A stretch of 64,000 nt of DNA, taken from the NCBI GenBank assembly GCA_964057225.1, contig OZ059897.1, positions 15,128,001 through 15,192,000 on the forward strand, given 5' to 3'. Positions 44,692-59,700 of this stretch are shown in pieces. A program made the translations under genes and the position numbers. The stretch is from Auanema rhodensis. Taxonomy: Eukaryota; Nematoda; Chromadorea; Rhabditida; Rhabditidae. The notes below the pieces were generated by a model. That model did not search any database. It was given only the letters and a program-made list of their open reading frames with translations, and had not been told where the DNA came from. Position 1 is the stretch's first letter. The number at the start of each line of letters is the position of its first letter.

Positions 44692-47600
44692 CGGGCACAA
44701 CGTGACTACAGCCTGAACTTTTTTGTGAACAAATCTTGTGGATGGTCTCGGTATAAACCCCTTTTCCGGAAAAGGCAGAAGTCTTAGCCAAATCTCACTA
44801 GGAATTTCAGATTCTACACATCTGAATACCCAACCTCAAACTATTTTTATTAGATTTTAGTAAATGATTTTTGAGAAAAGCGTTCATTCACCGGGCACAA
44901 CGTGACTACAGCCTGAACTTTTTTGTGAACAAATCTTGTGGATGGTCTTGGTATAAACCCCTTTTCCGGAAAAGGCAGAAGTCTTAGCCAAATCTCACTA
45001 GGAATTTCAGATTCTACACATCTGAATACTCAACCTCAAACTATTTTTAATTGATTTTAGTAAATGATTTTTGAGAAAAGCGTTTATTCACGGGGCACAA
45101 CGTGACTACAGCCTGAACTTTTTTGTGAACAAATCTTGTGGATGGTCTCGGTATAAACCCCTTTTCCGGAAAAGGCAGAAGTCTTAGCCAAATCTCACTA
45201 GGAATTTCAGATTCTACACATCTGAATACTCAACCTCAAACTATTTTTATTAGATTTTAGTAAATGATTTTTGAGAAAAGCGTTCATTCACGGGGCACAA
45301 CGTGACTACAGCCTGAACTTTTTTGTGAACAAATCTTGTGGATGGTCTCGGTATAAACCCCTTTTCCGGAAAAGGCAGAAGTCTTAGCCAAATCTCACTA
45401 GGAATTTCAGATTCTACACATCTGAATACTCAACCTCAAACTATTTTTATTAGATTTTAGTAAATGATTTTTGAGAAAAGCGTTTATTCACGGGGCACAA
45501 CGTGACTACAGCCTGAACTTTTTTGTGAACAAATCTTGTGGATGGTCTCGGTATAAACCCCTTTTCCGGGAAAGGCAGAAGTCTTAGCCAAATCTCACTA
45601 GGAATTTCAGATTCTACACATCTGAATACTCAACCTCAAACTATTTTTATTAGATTTTAGTAAATGATTTTTGAGAAAAGCGTTCATTCACGGGGCACAA
45701 CGTGACTACAGCCTGAACTTTTTTGTGAACAAATCTTGTGGATGGTCTCGGTATAAACCCCTTTTCCGGAAAAGGCAGAAGTCTTAGCCAAATCTCACTA
45801 GGAATTTCAGATTCTACACATCTGAATACCCAACCTCAAACTATTTTTATTAGATTTTAGTAAATGATTTTTGAGAAAATCGTTCATTCACCGGGCACAA
45901 CGTGACTACAGCCTGAACTTTTTTGTGAACAAATCTTGTGGATGGTCTCGGTATAAACCCCTTTTCCGGAAAAGGCAGAAGTCTTAGCCAAATCTCACTA
46001 GGAATTTCAGATTCTACACATCTGAATACCCAACCTCAAACTATTTTTATTAGATTTTAGTAAATGATTTTTGAGAAAAGCGTTCATTCACGGGGCACAA
46101 CGTGACTACAGCCTGAACTTTTTTGTGAACAAATCTTGTGGATGGTCTCGGTATAAACCCCTTTTCCGGAAAAGGCAGAAGTCTTAGCCAAATCTCACTA
46201 GGAATTTCAGATTCTACACATCTGAATACCCAACCTCAAACTATTTTTATTAGATTTTAGTAAATGATTTTTGAGAAAATCGTTCATTCACGGGGCACAA
46301 CGTGACTACAGCCTGAACTTTTTTGTGAACAAATCTTGTGGATGGTCTCGGTATAAACCCCTTTTCCGGAAAAGGCAGAAGTCTTAGCCAAATCTCACTA
46401 GGAATTTCAGATTCTACACATCTGAATACCCAACCTCAAACTATTTTTATTAGATTTTAGTAAATGATTTTTGAGAAAAGCGTTCATTCACGGGGCACAA
46501 CGTGACTACAGCCTGAACTTTTTTGTGAACAAATCTTGTGGATGGTCTCGGTATAAACCCCTTTTCCGGAAAAGGCAGAAGTCTTAGCCAAATCTCACTA
46601 GGAATTTCAGATTCTACACATCTGAATACCCAACCTCAAACTATTTTTATTAGATTTTAGTGAATGATTTTTGAGAAAAGCGTTCATTCACGGGGCACAA
46701 CGTGACTACAGCCTGAACTTTTTTGTGAACAAATCTTGTGGATGGTCTCGGTATAAATCCCTTTTCCGGAAAAGGCAGAAGTCTTAGCCAAATCTCACTA
46801 GGAATTTCAGATTCTACACATCTGAATACCCAACCTCAAACTATTTTTATTAGATTTTAGTAAATGATTTTTGAGAAAATCGTTCATTCACCGGGCACAA
46901 CGTGACTACAGCCTGAACTTTTTTGTGAACAAATCTTGTGGATGGTCTCGGTATAAACCCCTTTTCCGGAAAAGGCAGAAGTCTTAGCCAAATCTCACTA
47001 GGAATTTCAGATTCTACACATCTGAATACCCAACCTCAAACTATTTTTATTAGATTTTAGTGAATGATTTTTGAGAAAAGCGTTCATTCACGGGGCACAA
47101 CGTGACTACAGCCTGAACTTTTTTGTGAACAAATCTTGTGGATGGTCTCGGTATAAACCCCTTTTCCGGAAAAGGCAGAAGTCTTAGCCAAATCTCACTA
47201 GGAATTTCAGATTCTACACATCTGAATACCCAACCTCAAACTATTTTTATTAGATTTTAGTGAATGATTTTTGAGAAAAGCGTTCATTCACGGGGCACAA
47301 CGTGACTACAGCCTGAACTTTTTTGTGAACAAATCTTGTGGATGGTCTCGGTATAAACCCCTTTTCCGGAAAAGGCAGAAGTCTTAGCCAAATCTCACTA
47401 GGAATTTCAGATTCTACACATCTGAATACCCAACCTCAAACTATTTTTATTAGATTTTAGTAAATGATTTTTGAGAAAATCGTTCATTCACCGGGCACAA
47501 CGTGACTACAGCCTGAACTTTTTTGTGAACAAATCTTGTGGATGGTCTCGGTATAAACCCCTTTTCCGGAAAAGGCAGAAGTCTTAGCCAAATCTCACTA

Positions 47601-47768
47601 GGAATTTCAGATTCTACACATCTGAATACTCAACCTCAAACTATTTTTATTTGATTTTAGTAAATGATTTTTGAGAAAATCGTTCATTCACCGGGCACAA
47701 CGTGACTACAGCCTGAACTTTTTTGTGAACAAATCTTGTGGATGGTCTCGGTATAAACCCCTTTTCCG
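44692..47768. repeat. Second copy of the 3.0-kb higher-order unit
   Basis: Matches the preceding copy until 47,769, where CCGGAAAAGG becomes CCGAAAAAGG and the copies part. It overlaps the copy boundary because the last 77 bases still match. Confidence 0.9.
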
Positions 47769-48960
47769 AAAAAGGCAGAAGTCTTAGCCAAATCTCAATA
47801 GGAATTTCAGATTCTACACATCTGAATACCCAACCTCAAAATATTTTTATTTGATTTTAGTAAATGATTTTTGAGAAAAGCGTTCATTCACGGGGCACAA
47901 CGTGACTACAGCCTGAACTTTTTTGTGAACAAATCTTGTGGATGGTCTCGGTATGAACCCCTTTTCCGAAAAAGGCAGAAGTCTTAGCCAAATCTCAATA
48001 GGAATTTCAGATTCTACACATCTGAATACTCAACCTCAAACTATTTTTATTTGATTTTAGTAAATGATTTTTGAGAAAAGCGTTCATTCACGGGGCACAA
48101 CGTGACTACAGCCTGAACTTTTTTGTGAACAAATCTTGTGGATGGTCTCGGTATAAACCTCATTTCCGGAAAAGGCAGAAGTCTTAGCCAAATCTCAATA
48201 GGAATTTCAGATTCTACACATCTGAATACTCAACCTCAAACTATTTTTATTTGATTTTAGTAAATGATTTTTGAGAAAATCGTTCATTCACCGGGCACAA
48301 CGTGACTACAGCCTGAACTTTTTTGTGAACAAACCTTGTGGATGGTCTCGGTATAAACCCCTTTTCCGAAAAAGGCAGAAGTCTTAGCCAAATCTCAATA
48401 GGAATTTCAGATTCTACACATCTGAATACCCAACCTCAAAATATTTTTATTTGATTTTAGTAAATGATTTTTGAGAAAAGCGTTCATTCACGGGGCACAA
48501 CGTGACTACAGCCTGAACTTTTTTGTGAACAAATCTTGTGGATGGTCTCGGTATGAACCCCTTTTCCGAAAAAGGCAGAAGTCTTAGCCAAATCTCAATA
48601 GGAATTTCAGATTCTACACATCTGAATACTCAACCTCAAACTATTTTTATTTGATTTTAGTAAATGATTTTTGAGAAAATCGTTCATTCACCGGGCACAA
48701 CGTGACTACAGCCTGAACTTTTTTGTGAACAAATCTTGTGGATGGTCTCGGTATGAACCCCTTTTCCGAAAAAGGCAGAAGTCTTAGCCAAATCTCAATA
48801 GGAATTTCAGATTCTACACATCTGAATACTCAACCTCAAACTATTTTTATTTGATTTTAGTAAATGATTTTTGAGAAAAGCGTTCATTCACGGGGCACAA
48901 CGTGACTACAGCCTGAACTTTTTTGTGAACAAATCTTGTGGATGGTCTCGGTATAAACCC
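47769..48960. repeat. Block with 600-bp periodicity and variant monomers
   Basis: Monomers here carry CCGAAAAAGG, CTCAATAGG and AAATATTTTT variants not seen elsewhere in the window. The order of variants recurs at 600 bp (47,761/48,361, 47,841/48,441, 47,941/48,541), a three-monomer higher-order unit. Confidence 0.75.
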
Positions 48961-51900
48961 CTTTTCCGGAAAAGGCAGAAGTCTTAGCCAAATCTCACTA
49001 GGAATTTCAGATTCTACACATCTGAATACCCAACCTCAAACTATTTTTATTAGATTTTAGTAAATGATTTTTGAGAAAATCGTTCATTCACCGGGCACAA
49101 CGTGACTACAGCCTGAACTTTTTTGTGAACAAATCTTGTGGATGGTCTCGGTATAAACCCCTTTTCCGGAAAAGGCAGAAGTCTTAGCCAAATCTCACTA
49201 GGAATTTCAGATTCTACACATCTGAATACTCAACCTCAAACTATTTTTATTAGATTTTAGTAAATGATTTTTGAGAAAATCGTTCATTCACCGGGCACAA
49301 CGTGACTACAGCCTGAACTTTTTTGTGAACAAATCTTGTGGATGGTCTCGGTATAAACCCCTTTTCCGGAAAAGGCAGAAGTCTTAGCCAAATCTCACTA
49401 GGAATTTCAGATTCTACACATCTGAATACTCAACCTCAAACTATTTTTATTAGATTTTAGTAAATGATTTTTGAGAAAATCGTTCATTCACCGGGCACAA
49501 CGTGACTACAGCCTGAACTTTTTTGTGAACAAATCTTGTGGATGGTCTCGGTATAAACCCCTTTTCCGGAAAAGGCAGAAGTCTTAGCCAAATCTCACTA
49601 GGAATTTCAGATTCTACACATCTGAATACCCAACCTCAAACTATTTTTATTAGATTTTAGTGAATGATTTTTGAGAAAAGCGTTCATTCACGGGGCACAA
49701 CGTGACTACAGCCTGAACTTTTTTGTGAACAAATCTTGTGGATGGTCTCGGTATAAACCCCTTTTCCGGAAAAGGCAGAAGTCTTAGCCAAATCTCACTA
49801 GGAATTTCAGATTCTACACATCTGAATACTCAACCTCAAACTATTTTTATTAGATTTTAGTAAATGATTTTTGAGAAAATCGTTCATTCACCGGGCACAA
49901 CGTGACTACAGCCTGAACTTTTTTGTGAACAAATCTTGTGGATGGTCTCGGTATAAACCCCTTTTCCGGAAAAGGCAGAAGTCTTAGCCAAATCTCACTA
50001 GGAATTTCAGATTCTACACATCTGAATACCCAACCTCAAACTATTTTTATTAGATTTTAGTGAATGATTTTTGAGAAAAGCGTTCATTCACGGGGCACAA
50101 CGTGACTACAGCCTGAACTTTTTTGTGAACAAATCTTGTGGATGGTCTCGGTATAAACCCCTTTTCCGGAAAAGGCAGAAGTCTTAGCCAAATCTCACTA
50201 GGAATTTCAGATTCTACACATCTGAATACCCAACCTCAAACTATTTTTATTAGATTTTAGTGAATGATTTTTGAGAAAAGCGTTCATTCACGGGGCACAA
50301 CGTGACTACAGCCTGAACTTTTTTGTGAACAAATCTTGTGGATGGTCTCGGTATAAACCCCTTTTCCGGAAAAGGCAGAAGTCTTAGCCAAATCTCACTA
50401 GGAATTTCAGATTCTACACATCTGAATACCCAACCTCAAACTATTTTTATTAGATTTTAGTGAATGATTTTTGAGAAAAGCGTTCATTCACGGGGCACAA
50501 CGTGACTACAGCCTGAACTTTTTTGTGAACAAATCTTGTGGATGGTCTCGGTATAAATCCCTTTTCCGGAAAAGGCAGAAGTCTTAGCCAAATCTCACTA
50601 GGAATTTCAGATTCTACACATCTGAATACCCAACCTCAAACTATTTTTATTAGATTTTAGTAAATGATTTTTGAGAAAATCGTTCATTCACCGGGCACAA
50701 CGTGACTACAGCCTGAACATTTTTGTGAACAAATCTTGTGGATGGTCTCGGTATAAACCCCTTTTCCGGAAAAGGCAGAAGTCTTAGCCAAATCTCGCTA
50801 GGAATTTCAGATTCTACACATCTGAATACCCAACCTCAAACTATTTTTATTAGATTTTAGTAAATGATTTTTGAGAAAAGCGTTCATTCACGGGGCACAA
50901 CGTGACTACAGCCTGAACTTTTTTGTGAACAAATCTTGTGGATGGTCTCGGTATAAACCCCTTTTCCGGAAAAGGCAGAAGTCTTAGCCAAATCTCGCTA
51001 GGAATTTCAGATTCTACACATCTGAATACCCAACCTCAAACTATTTTTATTAGATTTTAGTGAATGATTTTTGAGAAAAGCGTTCATTCACGGGGCACAA
51101 CGTGACTACAGCCTGAACTTTTTTGTGAACAAATCTTGTGGATGGTCTCGGTATAAACCCCTTTTCCGGAAAAGGCAGAAGTCTTAGCCAAATCTCACTA
51201 GGAATTTCAGATTCTACACATCTGAATACCCAACCTCAAACTATTTTTATTAGATTTTAGTGAATGATTTTTGAGAAAAGCGTTCATTCACGGGGCACAA
51301 CGTGACTACAGCCTGAACTTTTTTGTGAACAAATCTTGTGGATGGTCTCGGTATAAACCCCTTTTCCGGAAAAGGCAGAAGTCTTAGCCAAATCTCACTA
51401 GGAATTTCAGATTCTACACATCTGAATACCCAACCTCAAACTATTTTTATTAGATTTTAGTAAATGATTTTTGAGAAAATCGTTCATTCACCGGGCACAA
51501 CGTGACTACAGCCTGAACTTTTTTGTGAACAAATCTTGTGGATGGTCTCGGTATAAACCCCTTTTCCGGAAAAGGCAGAAGTCTTAGCCAAATCTCACTA
51601 GGAATTTCAGATTCTACACATCTGAATACTCAACCTCAAACTATTTTTATTTGATTTTAGTAAATGATTTTTGAGAAAAGCGTTCATTCACGGGGCACAA
51701 CGTGACTACAGCCTGAACTTTTTTGTGAACAAATCTTGTGGATGGTCTCGGTATGAACCCCTTTTCCGGAAAAGGCAGAAGTCTTAGCCAAATCTCACTA
51801 GGAATTTCAGATTCTACACATCTGAATACTCAACCTCAAACTATTTTTATTAGATTTTAGTAAATGATTTTTGAGAAAATCGTTCATTCACCGGGCACAA

Positions 51901-54040
51901 CGTGACTACAGCCTGAACTTTTTTGTGAACAAATCTTGTGGATGGTCTCGGTATAAACCCCTTTTCCGGAAAAGGCAGAAGTCTTAGCCAAATCTCACTA
52001 GGAATTTCAGATTCTACACATCTGAATAGCCAACCTCAAACTATTTTTATTAGATTTTAGTGAATGATTTTTGAGAAAAGCGTTCATTCACGGGGCACAA
52101 CGTGACTACAGCCTGAACTTTTTTGTGAACAAATCTTGTGGATGGTCTCGGTATAAACCCCTTTTCCGGAAAAGGCAGAAGTCTTAGCCAAATCTCACTA
52201 GGAATTTCAGATTCTACACATCTGAATACTCAACCTCAAACTATTTTTATTTGATTTTAGTAAATGATTTTTGAGAAAATCGTTCATTCACCGGGCACAA
52301 CGTGACTACAGCCTGAACTTTTTTGTGAACAAATCTTGTGGATGGTCTCGGTATGAACCCCTTTTCCGGAAAAGGCAGAAGTCTTAGCCAAATCTCACTA
52401 GGAATTTCAGATTCTACACATCTGAATACTCAACCTCAAACTATTTTTATTTGATTTTAGTAAATGATTTTTGAGAAAATCGTTCATTCACCGGGCACAA
52501 CGTGACTACAGCCTGAACTTTTTTGTGAACAAATCTTGTGGATGGTCTCGGTATGAACCTCATTTCCGGAAAAGGCAGAAGTCTTAGCCAAATCTCACTA
52601 GGAATTTCAGATTCTACACATCTGAATACTCAACCTCAAACTATTTTTATTAGATTTTAGTAAATGATTTTTGAGAAAATCGTTCATTCACCGGGCACAA
52701 CGTGACTACAGCCTGAACTTTTTTGTGAACAAATCTTGTGGATGGTCTCGGTATGAACCTCATTTCCGGAAAAGGCAGAAGTCTTAGCCAAATCTCACTA
52801 GGAATTTCAGATTCTACACATCTGAATACTCAACCTCAAACTATTTTTATTAGATTTTAGTAAATGATTTTTGAGAAAATCGTTCATTCACCGGGCACAA
52901 CGTGACTACAGCCTGAACTTTTTTGTGAACAAATCTTGTGGATGGTCTCGGTATGAACCTCATTTCCGGAAAAGGCAGAAGTCTTAGCCAAATCTCACTA
53001 GGAATTTCAGATTCTACACATCTGAATACTCAACCTCAAACTATTTTTATTAGATTTTAGTGAATGATTTTTGAGAAAATCGTTCATTCACCGGGCACAA
53101 CGTGACTACAGCCTGAACTTTTTTGTGAACAAATCTTGTGGATGGTCTCGGTATAAACCCCTTTTCCGGAAAAGGCAGAAGTCTTAGCCAAATCTCACTA
53201 GGAATTTCAGATTCTACACATCTGAATACTCAACCTCAAACTATTTTTATTTAATTTTAGTAAATGATTTTTGAGAAAATCGTTCATTCACGGGGCACAA
53301 CGTGACTACAGCCTGAACTTTTTTGTGAACAAATCTTGTGGATGGTCTCGGTATAAACCCCTTTTCCGGAAAAGGCAGAAGTCTTAGCCAAATCTCACTA
53401 GGAATTTCAGATTCTACACATCTGAATACTCAACCTCAAACTATTTTTATTTAATTTTAGTAAATGATTTTTGAGAAAATCGTTCATTCACGGGGCACAA
53501 CGTGACTACAGCCTGAACTTTTTTGTGAACAAATCTTGTGGATGGTCTCGGTATAAACCCCTTTTCCGGAAAAGGCAGAAGTCTTAGCCAAATCTCACTA
53601 GGAATTTCAGATTCTACACATCTGAATACTCAACCTCAAACTATTTTTTTTTGATTTTAGTAAATGATTTTTGAGAAAATCGTTCATTCACCGGGCACAA
53701 CGTGACTACAGCCTGAACTTTTTTGTGAACAAATCTTGTGGATGGTCTCGGTATAAACCCCTTTTCCGGAAAAGGCAGAAGTCTTAGCCAAATCTCACTA
53801 GGAATTTCAGATTCTACACATCTGAATACTCAACCTCAAACTATTTTTATTTAATTTTAGTAAATGATTTTTGAGAAAATCGTTCATTCACGGGGCACAA
53901 CGTGACTACAGCCTGAACTTTTTTGTGAACAAATCTTGTGGATGGTCTCGGTATAAACCCCTTTTCCGGAAAAGGCAGAAGTCTTAGCCAAATCTCACTA
54001 GGAATTTCAGATTCTACACATCTGAATACTCAACCTCAAA

Positions 54041-54173
54041 CTATTTTTATTAGATTTTAGTGAATGATTTTTGAGAAAATCGTTCATTCACCGGGCACAA
54101 CGTGACTACAGCCTGACTAAAAACTACTCACTAGGAATTTCAGATTCTACACATCTGAATACTCAACCTCAAA
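54041..54173. repeat. Single truncated 133-bp monomer
   Basis: The unit breaks after GACTACAGCCTGA, has a short CTAAAAACTA filler, and resumes at CTCACTAGG, a net loss of 67 bp that removes the palindromic core. It marks the change from the left-type monomers (TAAATGA, CCCCTTTTCC mostly) to a region of mixed and right-type monomers. Confidence 0.9.
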
Positions 54174-55580
54174 CTATTTTTAATTGAATTTAGTGAATGA
54201 TTTTTGAGAAAATCGTTCATTCACCGGGCACAACGTGACTACAGCCTGAACTTTTTTGTGAACAAATCTTGTGGATGGTCTCGGTATGATCCTCATTTCC
54301 GGAAAAGGCAGAAGTCTTAGCCAAATCTCACTAGGAATTTCAGATTCTACACATCTGAATACTCAACCTCAAACTATTTTTATTTGATTTTAGTAAATGA
54401 TTTTTGAGAAAATCGTTCATTCACCGGGCACAACGTGACTACAGCCTGAACTTTTTTGTGAACAAATCTTGTGGATGGTCTCGGTATGATCCTCATTTCC
54501 GGAAAAGGCAGAAGTCTTAGCCAAATCTCACTAGGAATTTCAGATTCTACACATCTGAATACTCAACCTCAAACTATTTTTAATTGAATTTAGTGAATGA
54601 TTTTTGAGAAAATCGTTCATTCACCGGGCACAACGTGACTACAGCCTGAACTTTTTTGTGAACAAATCTTGTGGATGGTCTCGGTATAAACCCCTTTTCC
54701 GGAAAAGGCAGAAGTCTTAGCCAAATCTCACTAGGAATTTCAGATTCTACACATCTGAATACTCAACCTCAAACTATTTTTAATTGAATTTAGTGAATGA
54801 TTTTTGAGAAAATCGTTCATTCACCGGGCACAACGTGACTACAGCCTGAACTTTTTTGTGAACAAATCTTGTGGATGGTCTCGGTATGATCCTCATTTCC
54901 GGAAAAGGCAGAAGTCTTAGCCAAATCTCACTAGGAATTTCAGATTCTACACATCTGAATACTCAACCTCAAACTATTTTTAATTGATTTTAGTGAATGA
55001 TTTTTGAGAAAATCGTTCATTCACCGGGCACAACGTGACTACAGCCTGAACTTTTTTGTGAACAAATCTTGTGGATGGTCTCGGTATAAACCCCTTTTCC
55101 GGAAAAGGCAGAAGTCTTAGCCAAATCTCACTAGGAATTTCAGATTCTACACATCTGAATACTCAACCTCAAACTATTTTTATTAGATTTTAGTAAATGA
55201 TTTTTGAGAAAAGCGTTCATTCACCGGGCACAACGTGACTACAGCCTGAACTTTTTTGTGAACAAATCTTGTGGATGGTCTCGGTATGAACCTCATTTCC
55301 GGAAAAGGCAGAAGTCTTAGCCAAATCTCACTAGGAATTTCAGATTCTACACATCTGAATACCCAACCTCAAACTATTTTTATTAGATTTTAGTGAATGA
55401 TTTTTGAGAAAATCGTTCATTCACCGGGCACAACGTGACTACAGCCTGAACTTTTTTGTGAACAAATCTTGTGGATGGTCTCGGTATGATCCTCATTTCC
55501 GGAAAAGGCAGAAGTCTTAGCCAAATCTCACTAGGAATTTCAGATTCTACACATCTGAATACCCAACCTCAAACTATTTT

Positions 55581-56780
55581 TATTAGATTTTAGTGAATGA
55601 TTTTTGAGAAAAGCGTTCATTCACGGGGCACAACGTGACTACAGCCTGAACTTTTTTGTGAACAAATCTTGTGGATGGTCTCGGTATGAACCTCATTTCC
55701 GGAAAAGGCAGAAGTCTTAGCCAAATCTCACTAGGAATTTCAGATTCTACACATCTGAATACCCAACCTCAAACTATTTTTATTAGATTTTAGTGAATGA
55801 TTTTTGAGAAAAGCGTTCATTCACGGGGCACAACGTGACTACAGCCTGAACTTTTTTGTGAACAAATCTTGTGGATGGTCTCGGTATGAACCTCATTTCC
55901 GGAAAAGGCAGAAGTCTTAGCCAAATCTCACTAGGAATTTCAGATTCTACACATCTGAATACCCAACCTCAAACTATTTTTATTAGATTTTAGTGAATGA
56001 TTTTTGAGAAAAGCGTTCATTCACGGGGCACAACGTGACTACAGCCTGAACTTTTTTGTGAACAAATCTTGTGGATGGTCTCGGTATGAACCTCATTTCC
56101 GGAAAAGGCAGAAGTCTTAGCCAAATCTCACTAGGAATTTCAGATTCTACACATCTGAATACCCAACCTCAAACTATTTTTATTAGATTTTAGTGAATGA
56201 TTTTTGAGAAAAGCGTTCATTCACGGGGCACAACGTGACTACAGCCTGAACTTTTTTGTGAACAAATCTTGTGGATGGTCTCGGTATGAACCTCATTTCC
56301 GGAAAAGGCAGAAGTCTTAGCCAAATCTCACTAGGAATTTCAGATTCTACACATCTGAATACCCAACCTCAAACTATTTTTATTAGATTTTAGTGAATGA
56401 TTTTTGAGAAAAGCGTTCATTCACGGGGCACAACGTGACTACAGCCTGAACTTTTTTGTGAACAAATCTTGTGGATGGTCTCGGTATGAACCTCATTTCC
56501 GGAAAAGGCAGAAGTCTTAGCCAAATCTCACTAGGAATTTCAGATTCTACACATCTGAATACCCAACCTCAAACTATTTTTATTAGATTTTAGTGAATGA
56601 TTTTTGAGAAAAGCGTTCATTCACGGGGCACAACGTGACTACAGCCTGAACTTTTTTGTGAACAAATCTTGTGGATGGTCTCGGTATGAACCTCATTTCC
56701 GGAAAAGGCAGAAGTCTTAGCCAAATCTCACTAGGAATTTCAGATTCTACACATCTGAATACCCAACCTCAAACTATTTT
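55581..56780. repeat. Run of six near-identical monomers
   Basis: Six consecutive units share the same variant set (TGAATGA, GAAAAGCG, CGGGGCAC, GTATGAACCTCATTTCC, TACCCAA) with no difference I can see, unlike the mosaic on either side. This indicates recent local amplification. Confidence 0.75.
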
Positions 56781-59700
56781 TATTAGATTTTAGTGAATGA
56801 TTTTTGAGAAAATCGTTCATTCACCGGGCACAACGTGACTACAGCCTGAACTTTTTTGTGAACAAATCTTGTGGATGGTCTCGGTATGAACCTCATTTCC
56901 GGAAAAGGCAGAAGTCTTAGCCAAATCTCACTAGGAATTTCAGATTCTACACATCTGAATACTCAACCTCAAACTATTTTTATTAGATTTTAGTGAATGA
57001 TTTTTGAGAAAAGCGTTCATTCACCGGGCACAACGTGACTACAGCCTGAACTTTTTTGTGAACAAATCTTGTGGATGGTCTCGGTATAAACCCCTTTTCC
57101 GGAAAAGGCAGAAGTCTTAGCCAAATCTCACTAGGAATTTCAGATTCTACACATCTGAATACTCAACCTCAAACTATTTTTATTAGATTTTAGTAAATGA
57201 TTTTTGAGAAAATCGTTCATTCACCGGGCACAACGTGACTACAGCCTGAACTTTTTTGTGAACAAATCTTGTGGATGGTCTCGGTATGAACCTCATTTCC
57301 GGAAAAGGCAGAAGTCTTAGCCAAATCTCACTAGGAATTTCAGATTCTACACATCTGAATACCCAACCTCAAACTATTTTAATTAGATTTTAGTGAATGA
57401 TTTTTGAGAAAATCGTTCATTCACCGGGCACAACGTGACTACAGCCTGAACTTTTTTGTGAACAAATCTTGTGGATGGTCTCGGTATAAACCCCTTTTCC
57501 GGAAAAGGCAGAAGTCTTAGCCAAATCTCACTAGGAATTTCAGATTCTACACATCTGAATACCCAACCTCAAACTATTTTTATTTGATTTTAGTAAATGA
57601 TTTTTGAGAAAATCGTTCATTCACGGGGCACAACGTGACTACAGCCTGAACTTTTTTGTGAACAAATCTTGTGGATGGTCTCGGTATAAACCCCATTTCC
57701 GGAAAAAGCAGAAGTCTTAGCCAAATCTCACTAGGAATTTCAGATTCTACACATCTGAATACCCAACCTCAAACTATTTTTATTAGATTTTAGTGAATGA
57801 TTTTTGAGAAAAGCGTTCATTCACCGGGCACAACGTGACTACAGCCTGAACTTTTTTGTGAACAAATCTTGTGGATGGTCTCGGTATAAACCCCATTTCC
57901 GGAAAAAGCAGAAGTCTTAGCCAAATCTCACTAGGAATTTCAGATTCTACACATCTGAATACCCAACCTCAAACTATTTTTATTAGATTTTAGTGAATGA
58001 TTTTTGAGAAAATCGTTCATTCACCGGGCACAACGTGACTACAGCCTGAACTTTTTTGTGAACAAATCTTGTGGATGGTCTCGGTATAAACCCCTTTTCC
58101 GGAAAAGGCAGAAGTCTTAGCCAAATCTCACTAGGAATTTCAGATTCTACACATCTGAATACTCAACCTCAAATTATTTTTATTAGATTTTAGTGAATGA
58201 TTTTTGAGAAAAGCGTTCATTCACCGGGCACAACGTGACTACAGCCTGAACTTTTTTGTGAACAAATCTTGTGGATGGTCTCGGTATGAACCTCATTTCC
58301 GGAAAAGGCAGAAGTCTTAGCCAAATCTCACTAGGAATTTCAGATTCTACACATCTGAATACCCAACCTCAAACTATTTTTATTAGATTTTAGTGAATGA
58401 TTTTTGAGAAAAGCGTTCATTCACGGGGCACAACGTGACTACAGCCTGAACTTTTTTGTGAACAAATCTTGTGGATGGTCTCGGTATGAACCTCATTTCC
58501 GGAAAAGGCAGCAGTCTTAGCCAAATCTCACTAGGAATTTCAGATTCTACACATCTGAATACCCAACCTCAAACTATTTTTATTAGATTTTAGTGAATGA
58601 TTTTTGAGAAAAGCGTTCATTCACGGGGCACAACGTGACTACAGCCTGAACTTTTTTGTGAACAAATCTTGTGGATGGTCTCGGTATAAACCCCTTTTCC
58701 GGAAAAGGCAGAAGTCTTAGCCAAATCTCACTAGGAATTTCAGATTCTACACATCTGAATACCCAACCTCAAACTATTTTTATTAGATTTTAGTGAATGA
58801 TTTTTGAGAAAATCGTTCATTCACCGGGCACAACGTGACTACAGCCTGAACTTTTTTGTGAACAAATCTTGTGGATGGTCTCGGTATGAACCTCATTTCC
58901 GGAAAAGGCAGAAGTCTTAGCCAAATCTCACTAGGAATTTCAGATTCTACACATCTGAATACCCAACCTCAAACTATTTTTATTAGATTTTAGTGAATGA
59001 TTTTTGAGAAAATCGTTCATTCACGGGGCACAACGTGACTACAGCCTGAACTTTTTTGTGAACAAATCTTGTGGATGGTCTCGGTATAAACCCCATTTCC
59101 GGAAAAAGCAGAAGTCTTAGCCAAATCTCACTAGGAATTTCAGATTCTACACATCTGAATACCCAACCTCAAACTATTTTTATTAGATTTTAGTGAATGA
59201 TTTTTGAGAAAATCGTTCATTCACGGGGCACAACGTGACTACAGCCTGAACTTTTTTGTGAACAAATCTTGTGGATGGTCTCGGTATGAACCTCATTTCC
59301 GGAAAAGGCAGAAGTCTTAGCCAAATCTCACTAGGAATTTCAGATTCTACACATCTGAATACTCAACCTCAAACTATTTTTGATTGATTTTAGTGAATGA
59401 TTTTTGAGAAAATCGTTCATTCACGGGGCACAACGTGACTACAGCCTGAACTTTTTTGTGAACAAATCTTGTGGATGGTCTCGGTATAAACCCCATTTCC
59501 GGAAAAAGCAGAAGTCTTAGCCAAATCTCACTAGGAATTTCAGATTCTACACATCTGAATACCCAACCTCAAACTATTTTTATTAGATTTTAGTGAATGA
59601 TTTTTGAGAAAATCGTTCATTCACGGGGCACAACGTGACTACAGCCTGAACTTTTTTGTGAACAAATCTTGTGGATGGTCTCGGTATGAACCTCATTTCC

